A stretch of 64,000 nucleotides of DNA, taken from the NCBI GenBank assembly GCA_965204705.1, contig OZ242006.1, forward strand, positions 5,146,001-5,210,000. The letters run 5' to 3'. Position 1 is the first letter of the stretch, and every line of letters begins with the position of its first letter. The DNA comes from Bin5 sp965204705 (lineage in GTDB: Bacteria; Chloroflexota; Anaerolineae; Caldilineales; Caldilineaceae). The translations under genes and the position numbers were made by a program. The notes under the pieces were generated by a model. The model was not told the origin of the DNA. It saw only the letters and a program-made list of their open reading frames with translations, and ran no database searches. This document shows positions 26,096 through 35,178 of this stretch, piece after piece.

Positions 26096-27487
26096 ATGGG
26101 TAAGACGGAAGAGAGAAGAGGATCCAGCCGACGTGACTTCCTGCGCGCCGGCGGCCTGGCTGTTGCCGGGATCGCGGTGGTTGCCTGTGCGCCGGCGGCG
26201 CCGGCTGAAGAGGCAGCCGGGTCTGAGGCGCCTGCCGTCGTGAAAGCATCGGTTGCGACCAACGATTTTGAGGCCGCGTATGAAGAGGTGGGCCGGCAGT
26301 GGGAAGGCACGCTGCTGCGGGTCCCGGTGGGCGGCGTCGGGCATTGGGCCGTGAACGAGACGGCATCGGCCCGATTTACGGAGCTGACCGGTATCGAGAC
26401 CGAGTGGGAGAACAATCCCTACGACCAGGTCTACGATAAGACCTTCCTGGACCTGGGGTCGCAGAGCGGCACCTACGACATAATCGACCTCAACTTCGCC
26501 TGGTTCGGGCAGTTCATCGCCACAGACGGCCTGCTGCGGCTGGAGGATTATGTAGACAATCCTGCCTTCCCGCCGATCGACCTGGACGCCTTTGTGCCCG
26601 CCGTGTTGGAGGTTTACGCCAAGTGGGAAGGCGGCCTCTACGGCCTGCCGTGGCTGGGCGACGCCATGATCTTCCCCTACAACCAGACCCACTTCGAAGC
26701 GGCCGGACTGGACCCGGATGCACCGCCCGTCACGTGGGACGAAGTGCATGAGTTCGGCAAGGAACTGACGCAGGGCGACCAGTATGGCTTCGCGCTTATG
26801 GGCGGCCGCCAGATCCAGGCGATGTGCACATATGCCGCCATCTTCTTTGGGCTGGCGAATAAGGGCTTCTACGACGACGCGGGCGTGCCGCAGTTTGCCA
26901 GTGACGAAGGGTTCGAAGCGATGGAGATCATGGCGGTGAAGCTGCCGGAGATCTCACCGCCGGCGGCCATCTCCTGGGATATTGTGCAAGCTGCGGAAGC
27001 GGTGACACAGGGCACATGCTCGATGGAGATCCAGTGGCCGGGCATTCTGCCGGGACTGATTGCCGAGGACTCGCCGGTGCACGGGCAAATGGGCTTTGCC
27101 GCGCCTCCTGGCGGCACACCACTGGGCGGCCACGGTATTGCCGTTTCCAACTACTCCAAGAACAAGGACGCCGCGTACCTGCTGTGTCACTACCTGGTTT
27201 CACCTGAGATCCAGCGCCAGTATGTGAGCGAGGGCTACGCCATCACGCTGACGGACCTGTTTGAAGATCCCGAGGTCCAGGCGATCAACCCCTACCTGAA
27301 GACGATGGGCGACGCCATGGCGATCGGTCTGAGCTGGCCGCGCACGGAAGAGACCAACGAGGTCTTCGACATCATGGTCAAGCACATCAACGCAGCTATC
27401 ACCGGCGAAGAGACGCCTGAGGAAGCGACCCAGCTGATGAATGACGCGATTCTGGAGCTGCGCCAAGAACGCGGCTATGTCAGCTAG
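26096..27487 (+). CDS. ABC transporter substrate-binding lipoprotein (cassette 3)
   Basis: About 463 residues. The Tat-like motif is SSRRDFLRAG, and the lipobox VVAC puts Cys at residue 31. An Ala/Glu-rich linker is followed by a family-1 solute-binding domain; WLGDAMIFPYNQTHFEAAGL is the typical hinge-region signature. The ATG at 26096 follows AGGAGGAGTAA, a near-perfect ribosome site. It heads a cassette of two permeases followed by a PhyH gene. The ligand is unknown but probably of the same chemical class as in cassette 2, given the shared PhyH partner (inference). Confidence 0.92.
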   Translation: MGKTEERRGSSRRDFLRAGGLAVAGIAVVACAPAAPAEEAAGSEAPAVVKASVATNDFEAAYEEVGRQWEGTLLRVPVGGVGHWAVNETASARFTELTGIETEWENNPYDQVYDKTFLDLGSQSGTYDIIDLNFAWFGQFIATDGLLRLEDYVDNPAFPPIDLDAFVPAVLEVYAKWEGGLYGLPWLGDAMIFPYNQTHFEAAGLDPDAPPVTWDEVHEFGKELTQGDQYGFALMGGRQIQAMCTYAAIFFGLANKGFYDDAGVPQFASDEGFEAMEIMAVKLPEISPPAAISWDIVQAAEAVTQGTCSMEIQWPGILPGLIAEDSPVHGQMGFAAPPGGTPLGGHGIAVSNYSKNKDAAYLLCHYLVSPEIQRQYVSEGYAITLTDLFEDPEVQAINPYLKTMGDAMAIGLSWPRTEETNEVFDIMVKHINAAITGEETPEEATQLMNDAILELRQERGYVS

Positions 27488-27515
27488 TCGATAACCGGTA
27501 GGGAAACGGGCTGCG

Positions 27516-28502
27516 ATGACTTCGGGCGAACAGAACGCCTCCTTTGAACAGGGACCGATTGCACAAGGTCAAGAGGGGCAGATCCGCACAGCCGGCGGGG
27601 AAAAGGGAAACCGGCTGTTGGGTCTGCCCCTTCACTATGTCCTGATTGCGCCCACCTTCCTGATCGTTTTCGGTCTGCTGGTGTATCCGCTGGGCCATGC
27701 GATCGTCCTCAGCTTCTCCAACAAGATCCTAACCGGTTCGGTCCCTTTCAAGTGGGTGGGGCTGGAGAACTATCTCGACCTGGTGGCGGTAGAGAGCGAG
27801 ATGTGGACTTCGGTCGGGGTCACGCTGCGCTTTGCGCTGGTTGGTGTCCTGCTCGAGTTCATGATCGGTCTCAGCCTGGCGATGCTTCTCAACCGGGAGT
27901 TCCGGGGTCGAACGTGGCTGCGGGTGGGGCTGCTGGTCCCGCTGATGGTGCCGCCGCTGGCATCAGGGCTGATCTGGCGGATCATGTATGATGACGAGTT
28001 CGGCATCTTTCCGCATCTGATCCGCACGGTGGGCGCGAATCCGCCGATCTTTCTGGGCGATCCGGACTATGCGTTGTATGCCGTGGTCGCCACCGAGGTG
28101 TGGCGCTCCAGCCCGTTCATGGTGCTGGTGCTGCTGGCGGCGCTGCAGGCGCAGCCGGTGGAAACGATCGAGGCGGCGGAGGTGGACGGCGCCAGCGGCT
28201 GGCAGGTCTTCCGCCTGATCACGATACCCTTTATCACGCCGGTTATCATCGTGGCGCTGCTCTTCCGCACGGTCGACGCGCTGCGCACGTTTGACTTGAT
28301 CTTCCTGCTGACGGCCGGCGGTCCGGGCACGACGACGGAAGTGATCAGCATGTTCATCTACCGCTGGGGGTTCCGGCATTTCAAGCTGGGCTTTACCTCG
28401 GCGGCGTCGATTCTGCTGATGATCGCGACGCTGATCATCTGCATCTTCTATCTGCGCATGCTGGTTGTGCGCCAGGCTGAGGTCCAGCTCACGCAGGATT
28501 AA
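27516..28502 (+). CDS. Sugar ABC transporter permease, MalF/UgpA type (cassette 3)
   Basis: 328 residues with an unusually long, polar N-terminal tail (~45 residues) before the first membrane segment, LHYVLIAPTFLIVFGLLVYP. The EAA loop is EAAEVDGASGWQVFRLITIP. The following loop ILTGSVPFKWVGLENYLDL matches the family's periplasmic stretch. It follows the binding protein after 28 bases without the strong hairpin seen in cassettes 1 and 2. It pairs with the permease at 28546. Confidence 0.92.
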   Translation: MTSGEQNASFEQGPIAQGQEGQIRTAGGEKGNRLLGLPLHYVLIAPTFLIVFGLLVYPLGHAIVLSFSNKILTGSVPFKWVGLENYLDLVAVESEMWTSVGVTLRFALVGVLLEFMIGLSLAMLLNREFRGRTWLRVGLLVPLMVPPLASGLIWRIMYDDEFGIFPHLIRTVGANPPIFLGDPDYALYAVVATEVWRSSPFMVLVLLAALQAQPVETIEAAEVDGASGWQVFRLITIPFITPVIIVALLFRTVDALRTFDLIFLLTAGGPGTTTEVISMFIYRWGFRHFKLGFTSAASILLMIATLIICIFYLRMLVVRQAEVQLTQD

Positions 28503-28545
28503 CCGGCAGAGTCGCTACTACTTCACAACGCGGGCTCAGTTTCCA

Positions 28546-29394
28546 ATGAGACAGTCCACAACGCGTGCGAAAAACTTTAAGGCAATCCGGAATGTGGCCA
28601 TGTTTTTTGTGGTGGCAGCCGTCTGGATATTCTACTTTTTCCCGATCTATTGGATGTTGACCTCCTCTTTCAAGACGCGGGTGGACACCTTTGCGATTCC
28701 GCCCAAATGGGTTTTCTGGCCTACGATCGAGTTCTATCTCAACAGCTTTACCAACCCGAAGTTTCTGAAGGTGATCCAGAACAGCGTCATTATCACGGGC
28801 ACGACCGTCATTCTTTCGCTGGTGCTGGGCGCGTGGGCGGCCTACGCGTTTGCCCGCTTCCGTTTCAAGGGTTCGCTGGCGATGAGCTTTTCGCTGATCA
28901 TCGCGCGCATGCTGCCCCCGATCGTTTTCATCGTACCGCTTTATCTGCTGTTCAACATGCTCAAATTGCGTAATACGCACATCGGCCTGATCCTGATTTT
29001 TACCGTTTTTAACCTACCTTTTACGGTATGGATGCTGAAGAGCTTCTTTGAAGAGGTGCCGATTGAATTGGAGGAGGCGGCGTGGATCGACGGGGCCTCG
29101 CGGCTGCAGGCGCTGGGTCGCGTGATATTGCCGCTGATTGCGCCGGGGCTGGCGGCGACCGCTGTTTTCGCGGCGCTGCTGGCCTGGAACGAGTTTCTGT
29201 TTGCGCTGCTGCTTGGCGGCCCCGACACGACGACGCTACCGGTCTTTCTGTCCGGCTTCCTGGGGGAACGGGACGTTGAATGGGGCGACATCATGGCTAC
29301 GGCTACGGTCGCGGTGTTGCCGCCTACCCTGCTGGTGATGCTGGTGCAGCAGAATCTGATCAAGGGGCTTACGCTGGGCGCGGTGAAGGGGTAG
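28546..29394 (+). CDS. Sugar ABC transporter permease, MalG/UgpE type (cassette 3)
   Basis: About 282 residues, MRQSTTRAKNFKAIRNVAMF at the start and six membrane segments. The loop FAIPPKWVFWPTIEFYLNSF and EAA motif EAAWIDGASRLQALGRVILP fit the subfamily, as does the end NLIKGLTLGAVKG. An earlier in-frame start at 28465 would overlap the upstream permease; the ATG at 28546 fits the family better, although no strong ribosome site is seen. No ATPase is encoded in this cassette either. Confidence 0.9.
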   Translation: MRQSTTRAKNFKAIRNVAMFFVVAAVWIFYFFPIYWMLTSSFKTRVDTFAIPPKWVFWPTIEFYLNSFTNPKFLKVIQNSVIITGTTVILSLVLGAWAAYAFARFRFKGSLAMSFSLIIARMLPPIVFIVPLYLLFNMLKLRNTHIGLILIFTVFNLPFTVWMLKSFFEEVPIELEEAAWIDGASRLQALGRVILPLIAPGLAATAVFAALLAWNEFLFALLLGGPDTTTLPVFLSGFLGERDVEWGDIMATATVAVLPPTLLVMLVQQNLIKGLTLGAVKG

Positions 29395-29442
29395 ATATTG
29401 GACCGGCCCGCGGCAGCTTGACAACATGGGGAGATGCGAAAA

Positions 29443-30339
29443 ATGACACAAGCGACTGCCACTCAGGCGCCGACGATCGTTGACGGCGTCAACATTGATG
29501 AACTGATCACGCCGGCGGTGCTGGCAGAGTACCGGGAGCGCGGCTATTGGGTCAGCCCCAAGCTGTACAGCGACGAGCGGATCGCGGAGATGCGTGCGGC
29601 GCAGGCGCGCATGTGGGAGGGCGAGCACGATTCGGAGATCCCGTCGCAGTACGGCGCGCGGGAGGTGGAGCCGGGCTCGCCGGACGTGCGGCAGCAGTGC
29701 AACGCGTTCTGGCTGAGCAATGTGATCCGCGACGTGACCACGAGTCAGCTACTGGGCGCGATCGGCGCGCGTTTTATGGGCGTGGAGACGGTGCGGCTGT
29801 GGCATGACCAGGCCGTCTACAAGCCGGGCATCGGGCCGGAGGGCAAGGACGAGACGGCCGGCAACATCGGCTGGCACCAGGACTACGGGCACTGGAAGTC
29901 GTCGAGCACGTCGAATATGTGTACGGCCTGGATCGCGCTGCAGGACACCGACTTGCAGAACGGCGGCATGCGCACGATCGTGGGCTCGCACAAGTGGGGG
30001 CTGCTGGAGGACAGCAACACGTTCGGCCACAAGGACCTGGACGGTCTGCAGGCCCGCTTTGCCAACCAGGAGATCAGCGGCGACTGGCTGGACGAGCCGT
30101 GCATCATGCAGGCGGGCCAGGTGAGCTTTCACCACGCGCTGACGCTGCACGGGTCGGGCCCCAACCTGACGTGGGAGCCGCGCATGTGCCTGATCTCACA
30201 TATGATGCCGGGGGACACGTCATATCTGCCCGGGCGGCAGCAGCATCCCAACCTGATTTTCCTGGGCCCGAACGCGCAAGAGGGGGCACCTTTCGCCGGC
30301 CCCTATTGGCCGCAGATGTGGCCCAAAGGCGAGGAGTGA
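29443..30339 (+). CDS. Phytanoyl-CoA dioxygenase (PhyH) family protein, cassette 3
   Basis: Fe(II)/2-oxoglutarate oxygenase of ~298 residues, only distantly related to the three tandem copies. The iron site is WHQDYGHWKSSS (His-x-Asp), with distal His in FHHALTLHGSGPN and Arg in WEPRMCLISH. The ATG at 29443 is chosen because GGGGAG lies at good spacing; an ATG at 29434 is too close to it. It is the last gene of the cassette 3 operon and is followed by a good terminator. It probably oxidises the compound imported by cassette 3. Confidence 0.9.
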   Translation: MTQATATQAPTIVDGVNIDELITPAVLAEYRERGYWVSPKLYSDERIAEMRAAQARMWEGEHDSEIPSQYGAREVEPGSPDVRQQCNAFWLSNVIRDVTTSQLLGAIGARFMGVETVRLWHDQAVYKPGIGPEGKDETAGNIGWHQDYGHWKSSSTSNMCTAWIALQDTDLQNGGMRTIVGSHKWGLLEDSNTFGHKDLDGLQARFANQEISGDWLDEPCIMQAGQVSFHHALTLHGSGPNLTWEPRMCLISHMMPGDTSYLPGRQQHPNLIFLGPNAQEGAPFAGPYWPQMWPKGEE

Positions 30340-30384
30340 GTATAGAGGTGTGAGGAGAGAGTAACGGCGAGGAGATTGGATATA

Positions 30385-30419
30385 GGAGTGAGGAGAGAGA
30401 TTTCCTCACTCCTTTTTTT
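30385..30419 (+). terminator. Rho-independent terminator of ABC cassette 3 operon
   Basis: GGAGTGAGGA pairs with TCCTCACTCC around an 8-base loop, followed by seven T residues that overlap the stop codon of the convergent gene. A near-copy of the left arm (TGTGAGGAGAGAG) occurs just upstream. Confidence 0.85.
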
Positions 30420-31416
30420 ATTCTTTGATTGCGCCGGTGGCGCGGAGGAGGGTTTCCTGCACGAGGAGCTCGTGTGAGTAGGGGCGGGCGGCCGGCTGTT
30501 TCCCCTGGATGGTTTTCAGAAAATCCACCAACTCCAAGTCATATAGTTTCTGGCGCGTCTGGATCTCGATGGGGACCATCGTGTCGCCTGCTTCGTAGCC
30601 GCCCTGGGCCTCGGTGAGGCAGAGGCGGATCTCAGATGCGGGCTCAAGCGGTTCCATGATGGCGCTGCCGCGGCTGCCGTAGACCTCGAAGCGGCGGGCG
30701 GCGGGGCGGGTTTCCATGGCCGAGGTGTCGACGAGCGCCATGGCGTTCTCGTATTCGAAGACGCCGAGGGTGTTGTCGGGACATTCGGCTACCAGGCCGG
30801 TCTCGTTGCGCAGGAAGGCGGTCACTTTGGTCGGCCGGCCGAGCAGCCAGACGACCTGATCGAGCATATGGCAGCCGAGCTCGTAGAATACGCCGCCGAG
30901 ATGGCGGCTGACGTCGCGACGCGCCTGTTCGTCCATGGCGGTGCCGATGCGGGTGCGCAGGGCGAAGATGTCCCCCAGGAAGCCGGATTTTACCCACTCG
31001 TCGATCTGCCGGAAGCCGGCGTGATAGCGGAACATGTAGCCCATCTGGACGGTCAGCCCCTGCTTTTCGGCCGCGGCGATTGTGCGCTGCCACTGGGGCC
31101 AGTCGTCGCCGGCCGGTTTGTCGTACCAGACATGCTTGCCGGCCTGCACGCAGCGCTCGGTCTGGTCGAGGCCGTGGTGGGTGGGGCCTTCGGAGGAGAC
31201 CGCGAGGATGGTGTCGTCGTCGAGCATTTCGCTCTCGCTGCCGAACCAGTTGACGTTTTGATAGGGGCCGTCGGCGGCGGCCATGGCGCGGCGCCGCTCC
31301 TCGTCGGGCTCGAGGACGCCGGCCAGCTCGACGTCGGGACTGTCGATGATGGCGCGCAGCTTGCCGGCGGCGTGGGCGTGTTTGGTTCCGTATTGGGCTA
31401 CACGAATTGGGGTCAT
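30418..31416 (-). CDS. Gfo/Idh/MocA family oxidoreductase
   Basis: NAD(P)-dependent dehydrogenase, 332 residues. The Rossmann start is PIRVAQYGTKHAHAAGKLRA. The family's EKP position reads YDKPAGDDWPQWQ (Asp-Lys-Pro variant). YELGCHMLDQVVWLLGRPTK contains the His of the catalytic region. It converges on the PhyH gene of cassette 3 and lies directly downstream of a second Gfo/Idh/MocA gene on the same strand (62-base gap), so the two are probably co-transcribed. Substrate probably a sugar or cyclitol derivative (family knowledge). Confidence 0.9.
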   Translation of the reverse strand: MTPIRVAQYGTKHAHAAGKLRAIIDSPDVELAGVLEPDEERRRAMAAADGPYQNVNWFGSESEMLDDDTILAVSSEGPTHHGLDQTERCVQAGKHVWYDKPAGDDWPQWQRTIAAAEKQGLTVQMGYMFRYHAGFRQIDEWVKSGFLGDIFALRTRIGTAMDEQARRDVSRHLGGVFYELGCHMLDQVVWLLGRPTKVTAFLRNETGLVAECPDNTLGVFEYENAMALVDTSAMETRPAARRFEVYGSRGSAIMEPLEPASEIRLCLTEAQGGYEAGDTMVPIEIQTRQKLYDLELVDFLKTIQGKQPAARPYSHELLVQETLLRATGAIKE

Positions 31417-31478
31417 GTCTGGCTCCTGGGTGTTTGAAGCGCTACCGCTTCGCTATATGAGCGCTGGCGAATGCGCTA

Positions 31479-32504
31479 TTATGGCGCAATTTGGGGCGGC
31501 AGTTCAACTGTCTGCGGCTTTCCGGTGTGGACCGACTCGATGAGTTTTTCGAGGACCAGTGTGGCCAGAATGCCGGGATAGGCGGGCACGTAGGGTTCGG
31601 TATCGTTGCGGATGGCATCGACGAGCAGGGGCATGCGGTCGATGAAGGGGGGCGAGAAGGACTCGGTGGTGAGTTCGCCGCTGTCGGGGTCGGGCGTGGT
31701 GATGGTGGCGCGACTGAAATGTTTGTCGAGGACGGCGCTTTGCTGGCCGTCGTTAAAGGTAAAGAACCATTTGGTGAGCTTTTCGCTGAAGCCGGCGTCG
31801 CTCATCAGATAGGTGGCGACTGAACCGTTGGCGAAGCGGATGTGGGCGGCGACGGTATCGATGATTTCGGGCGAGGCGAGCTGGCCGGGGTGGGTGACCT
31901 GGCCGCCGGTGGCGGAGATCTCGACCGGCGGCGAGTCGTGCATCCAGCAGACCAGGTCGGCCAGGTGGACGCCGACATCGAAGAGGGGGCCGCCGCCGAT
32001 GCCGGGCAGCCACTGCCAGCGGGTTAGGTCTTCACGGCCGAGCATGACCTGGGCATGGCTGACTTTGGCCGGTTGCAGGCGGCTCTTGATGACGCGCGTG
32101 GCGCCGGAGAAGCGGATGGAGAAGTTGATCATCAGCTTCTTGCCGGCTTTCTGCATGGCTTCGTAGATGCGCAGGCAGTCGGCGGTGGTCATGGCCATCG
32201 GCTTTTCGAGGTAGACGTGTTTGCCGGCTTCGAAGGCGGCGAGGGCGAGCTCGGCGTGGGTGCCGTGGGTGGTGGCGATGGTGACGATCTCGATGTCGTC
32301 ATCGGCGAGGATGCGGTCGACGTCGGTTGTGTAGTAGCGGCCTTCGAACTGTTCGTAGTAGCGGCTGGCGGCCTCTTCGTTGATGTCGCAGAAGGCGTGC
32401 ACGTCGATATCGGGCGTGGCGACGGCCCCCCGGGAATGGGAGTTGCCGACGCTGCCGCAACCTATGAGGGCCCAGCCGAAGGGTTGGTCGTGTGAACTGG
32501 TCAT
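31479..32504 (-). CDS. Gfo/Idh/MocA family oxidoreductase
   Basis: 341 residues. The nucleotide-binding start is GWALIGCGSVGNSHSRG, the EKP motif is VYLEKPMAMTTADC, and GGGPLFDVGVHLADLVCWMH carries the catalytic-region Asp and His. The start has AAGGAG at good spacing. It is the first gene of a two-gene unit with the homologous dehydrogenase at 30418. The two are diverged, so they probably act on different intermediates of one pathway. A large repeat region lies directly upstream. Confidence 0.92.
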   Translation of the reverse strand: MTSSHDQPFGWALIGCGSVGNSHSRGAVATPDIDVHAFCDINEEAASRYYEQFEGRYYTTDVDRILADDDIEIVTIATTHGTHAELALAAFEAGKHVYLEKPMAMTTADCLRIYEAMQKAGKKLMINFSIRFSGATRVIKSRLQPAKVSHAQVMLGREDLTRWQWLPGIGGGPLFDVGVHLADLVCWMHDSPPVEISATGGQVTHPGQLASPEIIDTVAAHIRFANGSVATYLMSDAGFSEKLTKWFFTFNDGQQSAVLDKHFSRATITTPDPDSGELTTESFSPPFIDRMPLLVDAIRNDTEPYVPAYPGILATLVLEKLIESVHTGKPQTVELPPQIAP

Positions 32505-32630
32505 GCTGCGTTTCTCCTTCTGCGTTTGATTGGGGCGCAGTTGTGTTGTCTGTGGTGTTGTGTGGAGAGAGATGGGTGTGTGTTATGTGGGAATTATTGT
32601 GCGGTATCTGGTGGGTAAACACAAGTCGGG

Positions 32631-33650
32631 ACTGTGATTCTTGTGATTTGGGTGATGGGCTGTGATGAGGCCTTGCCCTCACGGGTGCGCTTGGACGAAT
32701 GTTGTATGAGTGTACACGAGAGTTTGTCTGAACTGTGATTCTTGCGATTTGGGTGATGGGCTGTGATGAGGCCTTGCCCTCACGGGTGCGCTTGGACGAA
32801 TGTTGTATGAGTGTACACGAGAGTTTGTCGGGACTGTGATTCTTGTGATTTGGGTGATGGGCTGTGATGAGGCCTTGCCCTCACGGGTGCGCTTGGGCGA
32901 ATGTTGTATGAGTGTACACGAGAGTTTGTCTGAACTGTGATTCTTGTGATTTGGGTGATGGGCTGTGATGAGGCCTTGCCCTCACGGGTGCGCTTGGGCG
33001 TGTGTGGCATGAGCGTTTACGAGAGTTTGACGAGAGTTCATGAGTGTTTGCCTGCGTTTGTCTGAATCAGGATTTGCTGGATTATTTGGATTTACAGGAC
33101 TCGGGCCGTCTCCGACGGCACGGGTGCGCCCGTACGAGAGTCTTACGAGAGTTCTAGAGTGTTTGCGAGTGTTGTCTGGAGCAGGATTTGCTGGATTTAT
33201 TGGGATTTTCAGGATTCGGGTTGTCCTCGATGGCATAGGTGCGCTTGTATGAGCGATGGACGAGAGTTTACGAGCGTTTGACGAGTGTTTGGAGCAGGAT
33301 TTGCTGGATTTATTGGGATTTTCAGGATTCGGGCTGTCCTCGATGGCGTAGGTGCGCTTGTATGAGCGTCTACGAGAGTTTGACGAGTGTTATTGAGTGT
33401 TTGCGTGCGTTTGTCTGGAGCAGGATTTGCTGGATTTATTGGGATTTTCAGGATTCGGGTTGTCCTCGATGGCATAGGTGCGCTTGTATGAGCGTTTACG
33501 AGAGTTTGGCGAGAGTTCCTGTGAGATTGTCTGAACCGGGATTCATGTGATGTGGATGATGGGCTGTGATGACGTCTCACTGGAACAGGTGCGCTTGTAT
33601 GAGCGTTTACGAGAGTTTGACGAGAGTTTACGTGAGATTGCGACGGTTTT
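32631..33650. repeat. Tandem array of ~100-125-base imperfect repeats
   Basis: Four nearly identical units start with ACTGTGATTCTTG at 32631, 32732, 32833 and 32934, spaced about 101 bases apart. They are followed by units starting GCAGGATTTGCTGGATT near 33067, 33181, 33294 and 33420 (period 113-126) and a last degenerate unit near 33530. All units share a 3' part like GGTGCGCTTGTATGAGCG followed by ACGAGAGTTT. The first four look recently amplified, the others older. Open frames on the minus strand here (rich in NPANP and TLVNAHT) come from the periodicity and are not convincing genes. Confidence 0.85.
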
Positions 33651-33718
33651 TTGCGGGCGCGCGATGGGTTGGCGGCGATTTCGCGGGAGGTTGCCGGGCT
33701 GGGCGGGACGACTGGGGT

Positions 33719-33744
33719 ATTTTTATGAATTTTTTCATAAAAAT
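33719..33744. other. AT-rich perfect hairpin in gene-free region
   Basis: ATTTTTATGAA pairs exactly with TTCATAAAAAT around TTTT, standing out in a GC-rich background. The 33650-34108 stretch has no other recognised feature or gene. It could end transcription that leaves the repeat array. Confidence 0.5.
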
Positions 33745-34108
33745 GTCCGCTTGGTCCGATTGAAGGCATTTTGCGAACGCGATTTTGGGTAACTTTGGAT
33801 AACTTTTGGGTAATGTCAGGTTCGTTGTCGGAAATAGCGAATTGGCTGCGCTGGGCACCTAGGGCTCTCGGCTGGTGTTGGTCGGGGCGCGAGGCGATCG
33901 GGCCAACTGCGAACTCAGTTGTTCGGCTGCCGGGGCGTATCGGGTCGTGAGGGGCTGGGCCGGGATGGTGGCGGGTCAGCGGTCACGTTTATGTCTGGGG
34001 CTGTCCGGTTCCAGCTTGTGCCTTGGTGCAGCTTTGGGACGGTCTGGAATGGAGACACCAGTCTAAGATATTATCGCACAAATGTGCGGGTTCGTCAAGA
34101 GGAATTTT

Positions 34109-34564
34109 CTATTTTCGGGCGCGGTCTGATTTGTGCGGGACGGTCTCCTCGACGAATTTATCCAGAGGCGTCAGGGCTGTGACTTCGGCGACGAGGTCGA
34201 GGGGCAGGTCTTCGAGCTTGCGGAAGCGGACGCAGGATTTGCCCATGTTGAGCTTTTTGCCGGTGGCGAGGTAGCGCTGCTTGAACCAGTCGGAGAGCGA
34301 TGGGTCGGCGTAGACGGTGGTGAGGTAGAGGGACATGTACTGCTTCTGGGAAGCGAGGGCGATGTACATGACGGGCTGGCCGTTGTAGGTGTCGGGGAAG
34401 ACACTGAGGGGAACGACGTAGGAGAGCATGCCGTACTGCATGACCTCTTCGTAGCCTTCGGGCAGGTTGTCGAGGATGACGTTGCGGACGGCGGAGATGG
34501 CGTCGCGTCTGGTGGGTTCGAGTTCTGACAGGTATTCTTCGGGGGTCTTGGCGTCGCTTTGCAT
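34109..34564 (-). CDS. DUF1801 domain-containing protein
   Basis: About 151 residues matching the YdhG-like DUF1801 family: TPEEYLSELEPTRRDAI near the start, then EEVMQYGMLSYVVPLS and a MYIALASQKQYMSLYL core, and a C-terminal GKSCVRFRKLEDLPLDL. These features recur in these small cytoplasmic proteins of unknown biochemical role. The ATG at 34564 is preceded by GGAGGGT at good spacing; a longer open frame upstream runs into a 56-base repeat and is not coding. It appears monocistronic. Confidence 0.85.
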   Translation of the reverse strand: MQSDAKTPEEYLSELEPTRRDAISAVRNVILDNLPEGYEEVMQYGMLSYVVPLSVFPDTYNGQPVMYIALASQKQYMSLYLTTVYADPSLSDWFKQRYLATGKKLNMGKSCVRFRKLEDLPLDLVAEVTALTPLDKFVEETVPHKSDRARK

Positions 34565-34714
34565 TTGTCGCACCCTCCGGGCGCTTGAGTTTCTAGTTTT
34601 TGGTTTCGAGTTTTTAGTGGGCCCGTTGGTATGAGGCGGGTCGCTAGTGTCCTGGTGTCTTGGGCGGGCGGCCGCTCTGTGATGATGGCAGAACCCTGGT
34701 GGTGGCATCACACC

Positions 34715-34770
34715 GGGGGGCGTTGCGGGGGGTGTCCCCCCGCACAAGGGAGGGCCGAAGGCCCGACCGC
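34715..34770. repeat. 56-base double-hairpin intergenic repeat, copy B
   Basis: Same two hairpins as copy A at 7790, ~27 kb away, in the same orientation, with only the first loop changed. It sits in the otherwise empty space between the DUF1801 gene and a small membrane protein gene (34565-34956). Confidence 0.8.
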
Positions 34771-34956
34771 CCCAGAAGCGAAGGGCATTCTGTCAGGTGA
34801 TTACCCGATTTGATTCCCGTTGCGGGGCGTCTGTCAATTTTACCCGGATCTTTACGGTTGGGCATCATTTCTGCTTGTCTGTCTCGATTCTCTGGAGCCT
34901 GTCCAGGTTTCTGTCCCTTGCGATAACGAACTGCATCGTGAACGGGAACGCCTTTC

Positions 34957-35178
34957 CTATCTTCGTTTCTCCAGCCTGGCCCACAGCAGATACACGATGG
35001 CGAAGACAGGCCATGCCGCTAGGAGAAAACCCCACGAATCCTCGAGCCAATAGAACAACGGAGGAAATAAGTTGCCGAGGAATATAAACAGAGGGTGGTA
35101 CAGGTTGCCGAGGAGCACGACAATTGTAATGGCTACCGCAATAGCCAGACACAGTTGCCTCAACTTTTTGCTTGGCAT
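34957..35178 (-). CDS. Small two-helix membrane protein
   Basis: 73 residues: short basic start MPSKKLRQL, hydrophobic LAIAVAITIVVLLGNLYHPL, an aromatic middle, a second hydrophobic stretch WGFLLAAWPVFAIVYLLWA, and a basic end LEKRR. GGAG lies seven bases before the ATG. A longer ORF in another frame (34865-35191) overlaps it but looks less protein-like. No family recognised. Confidence 0.5.
   Translation of the reverse strand: MPSKKLRQLCLAIAVAITIVVLLGNLYHPLFIFLGNLFPPLFYWLEDSWGFLLAAWPVFAIVYLLWARLEKRR

Noticed and set aside
32631..33650. CRISPR array
   Set aside because: Units of 100-126 bases vary gradually along their length, with no short constant repeat separated by unique spacers, and no cas genes are near.
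32299..33769. Several ORFs rich in NPANP and TLVNAHT motifs
   Set aside because: They follow the periodicity of the tandem array, occur in several frames, and show no domain.
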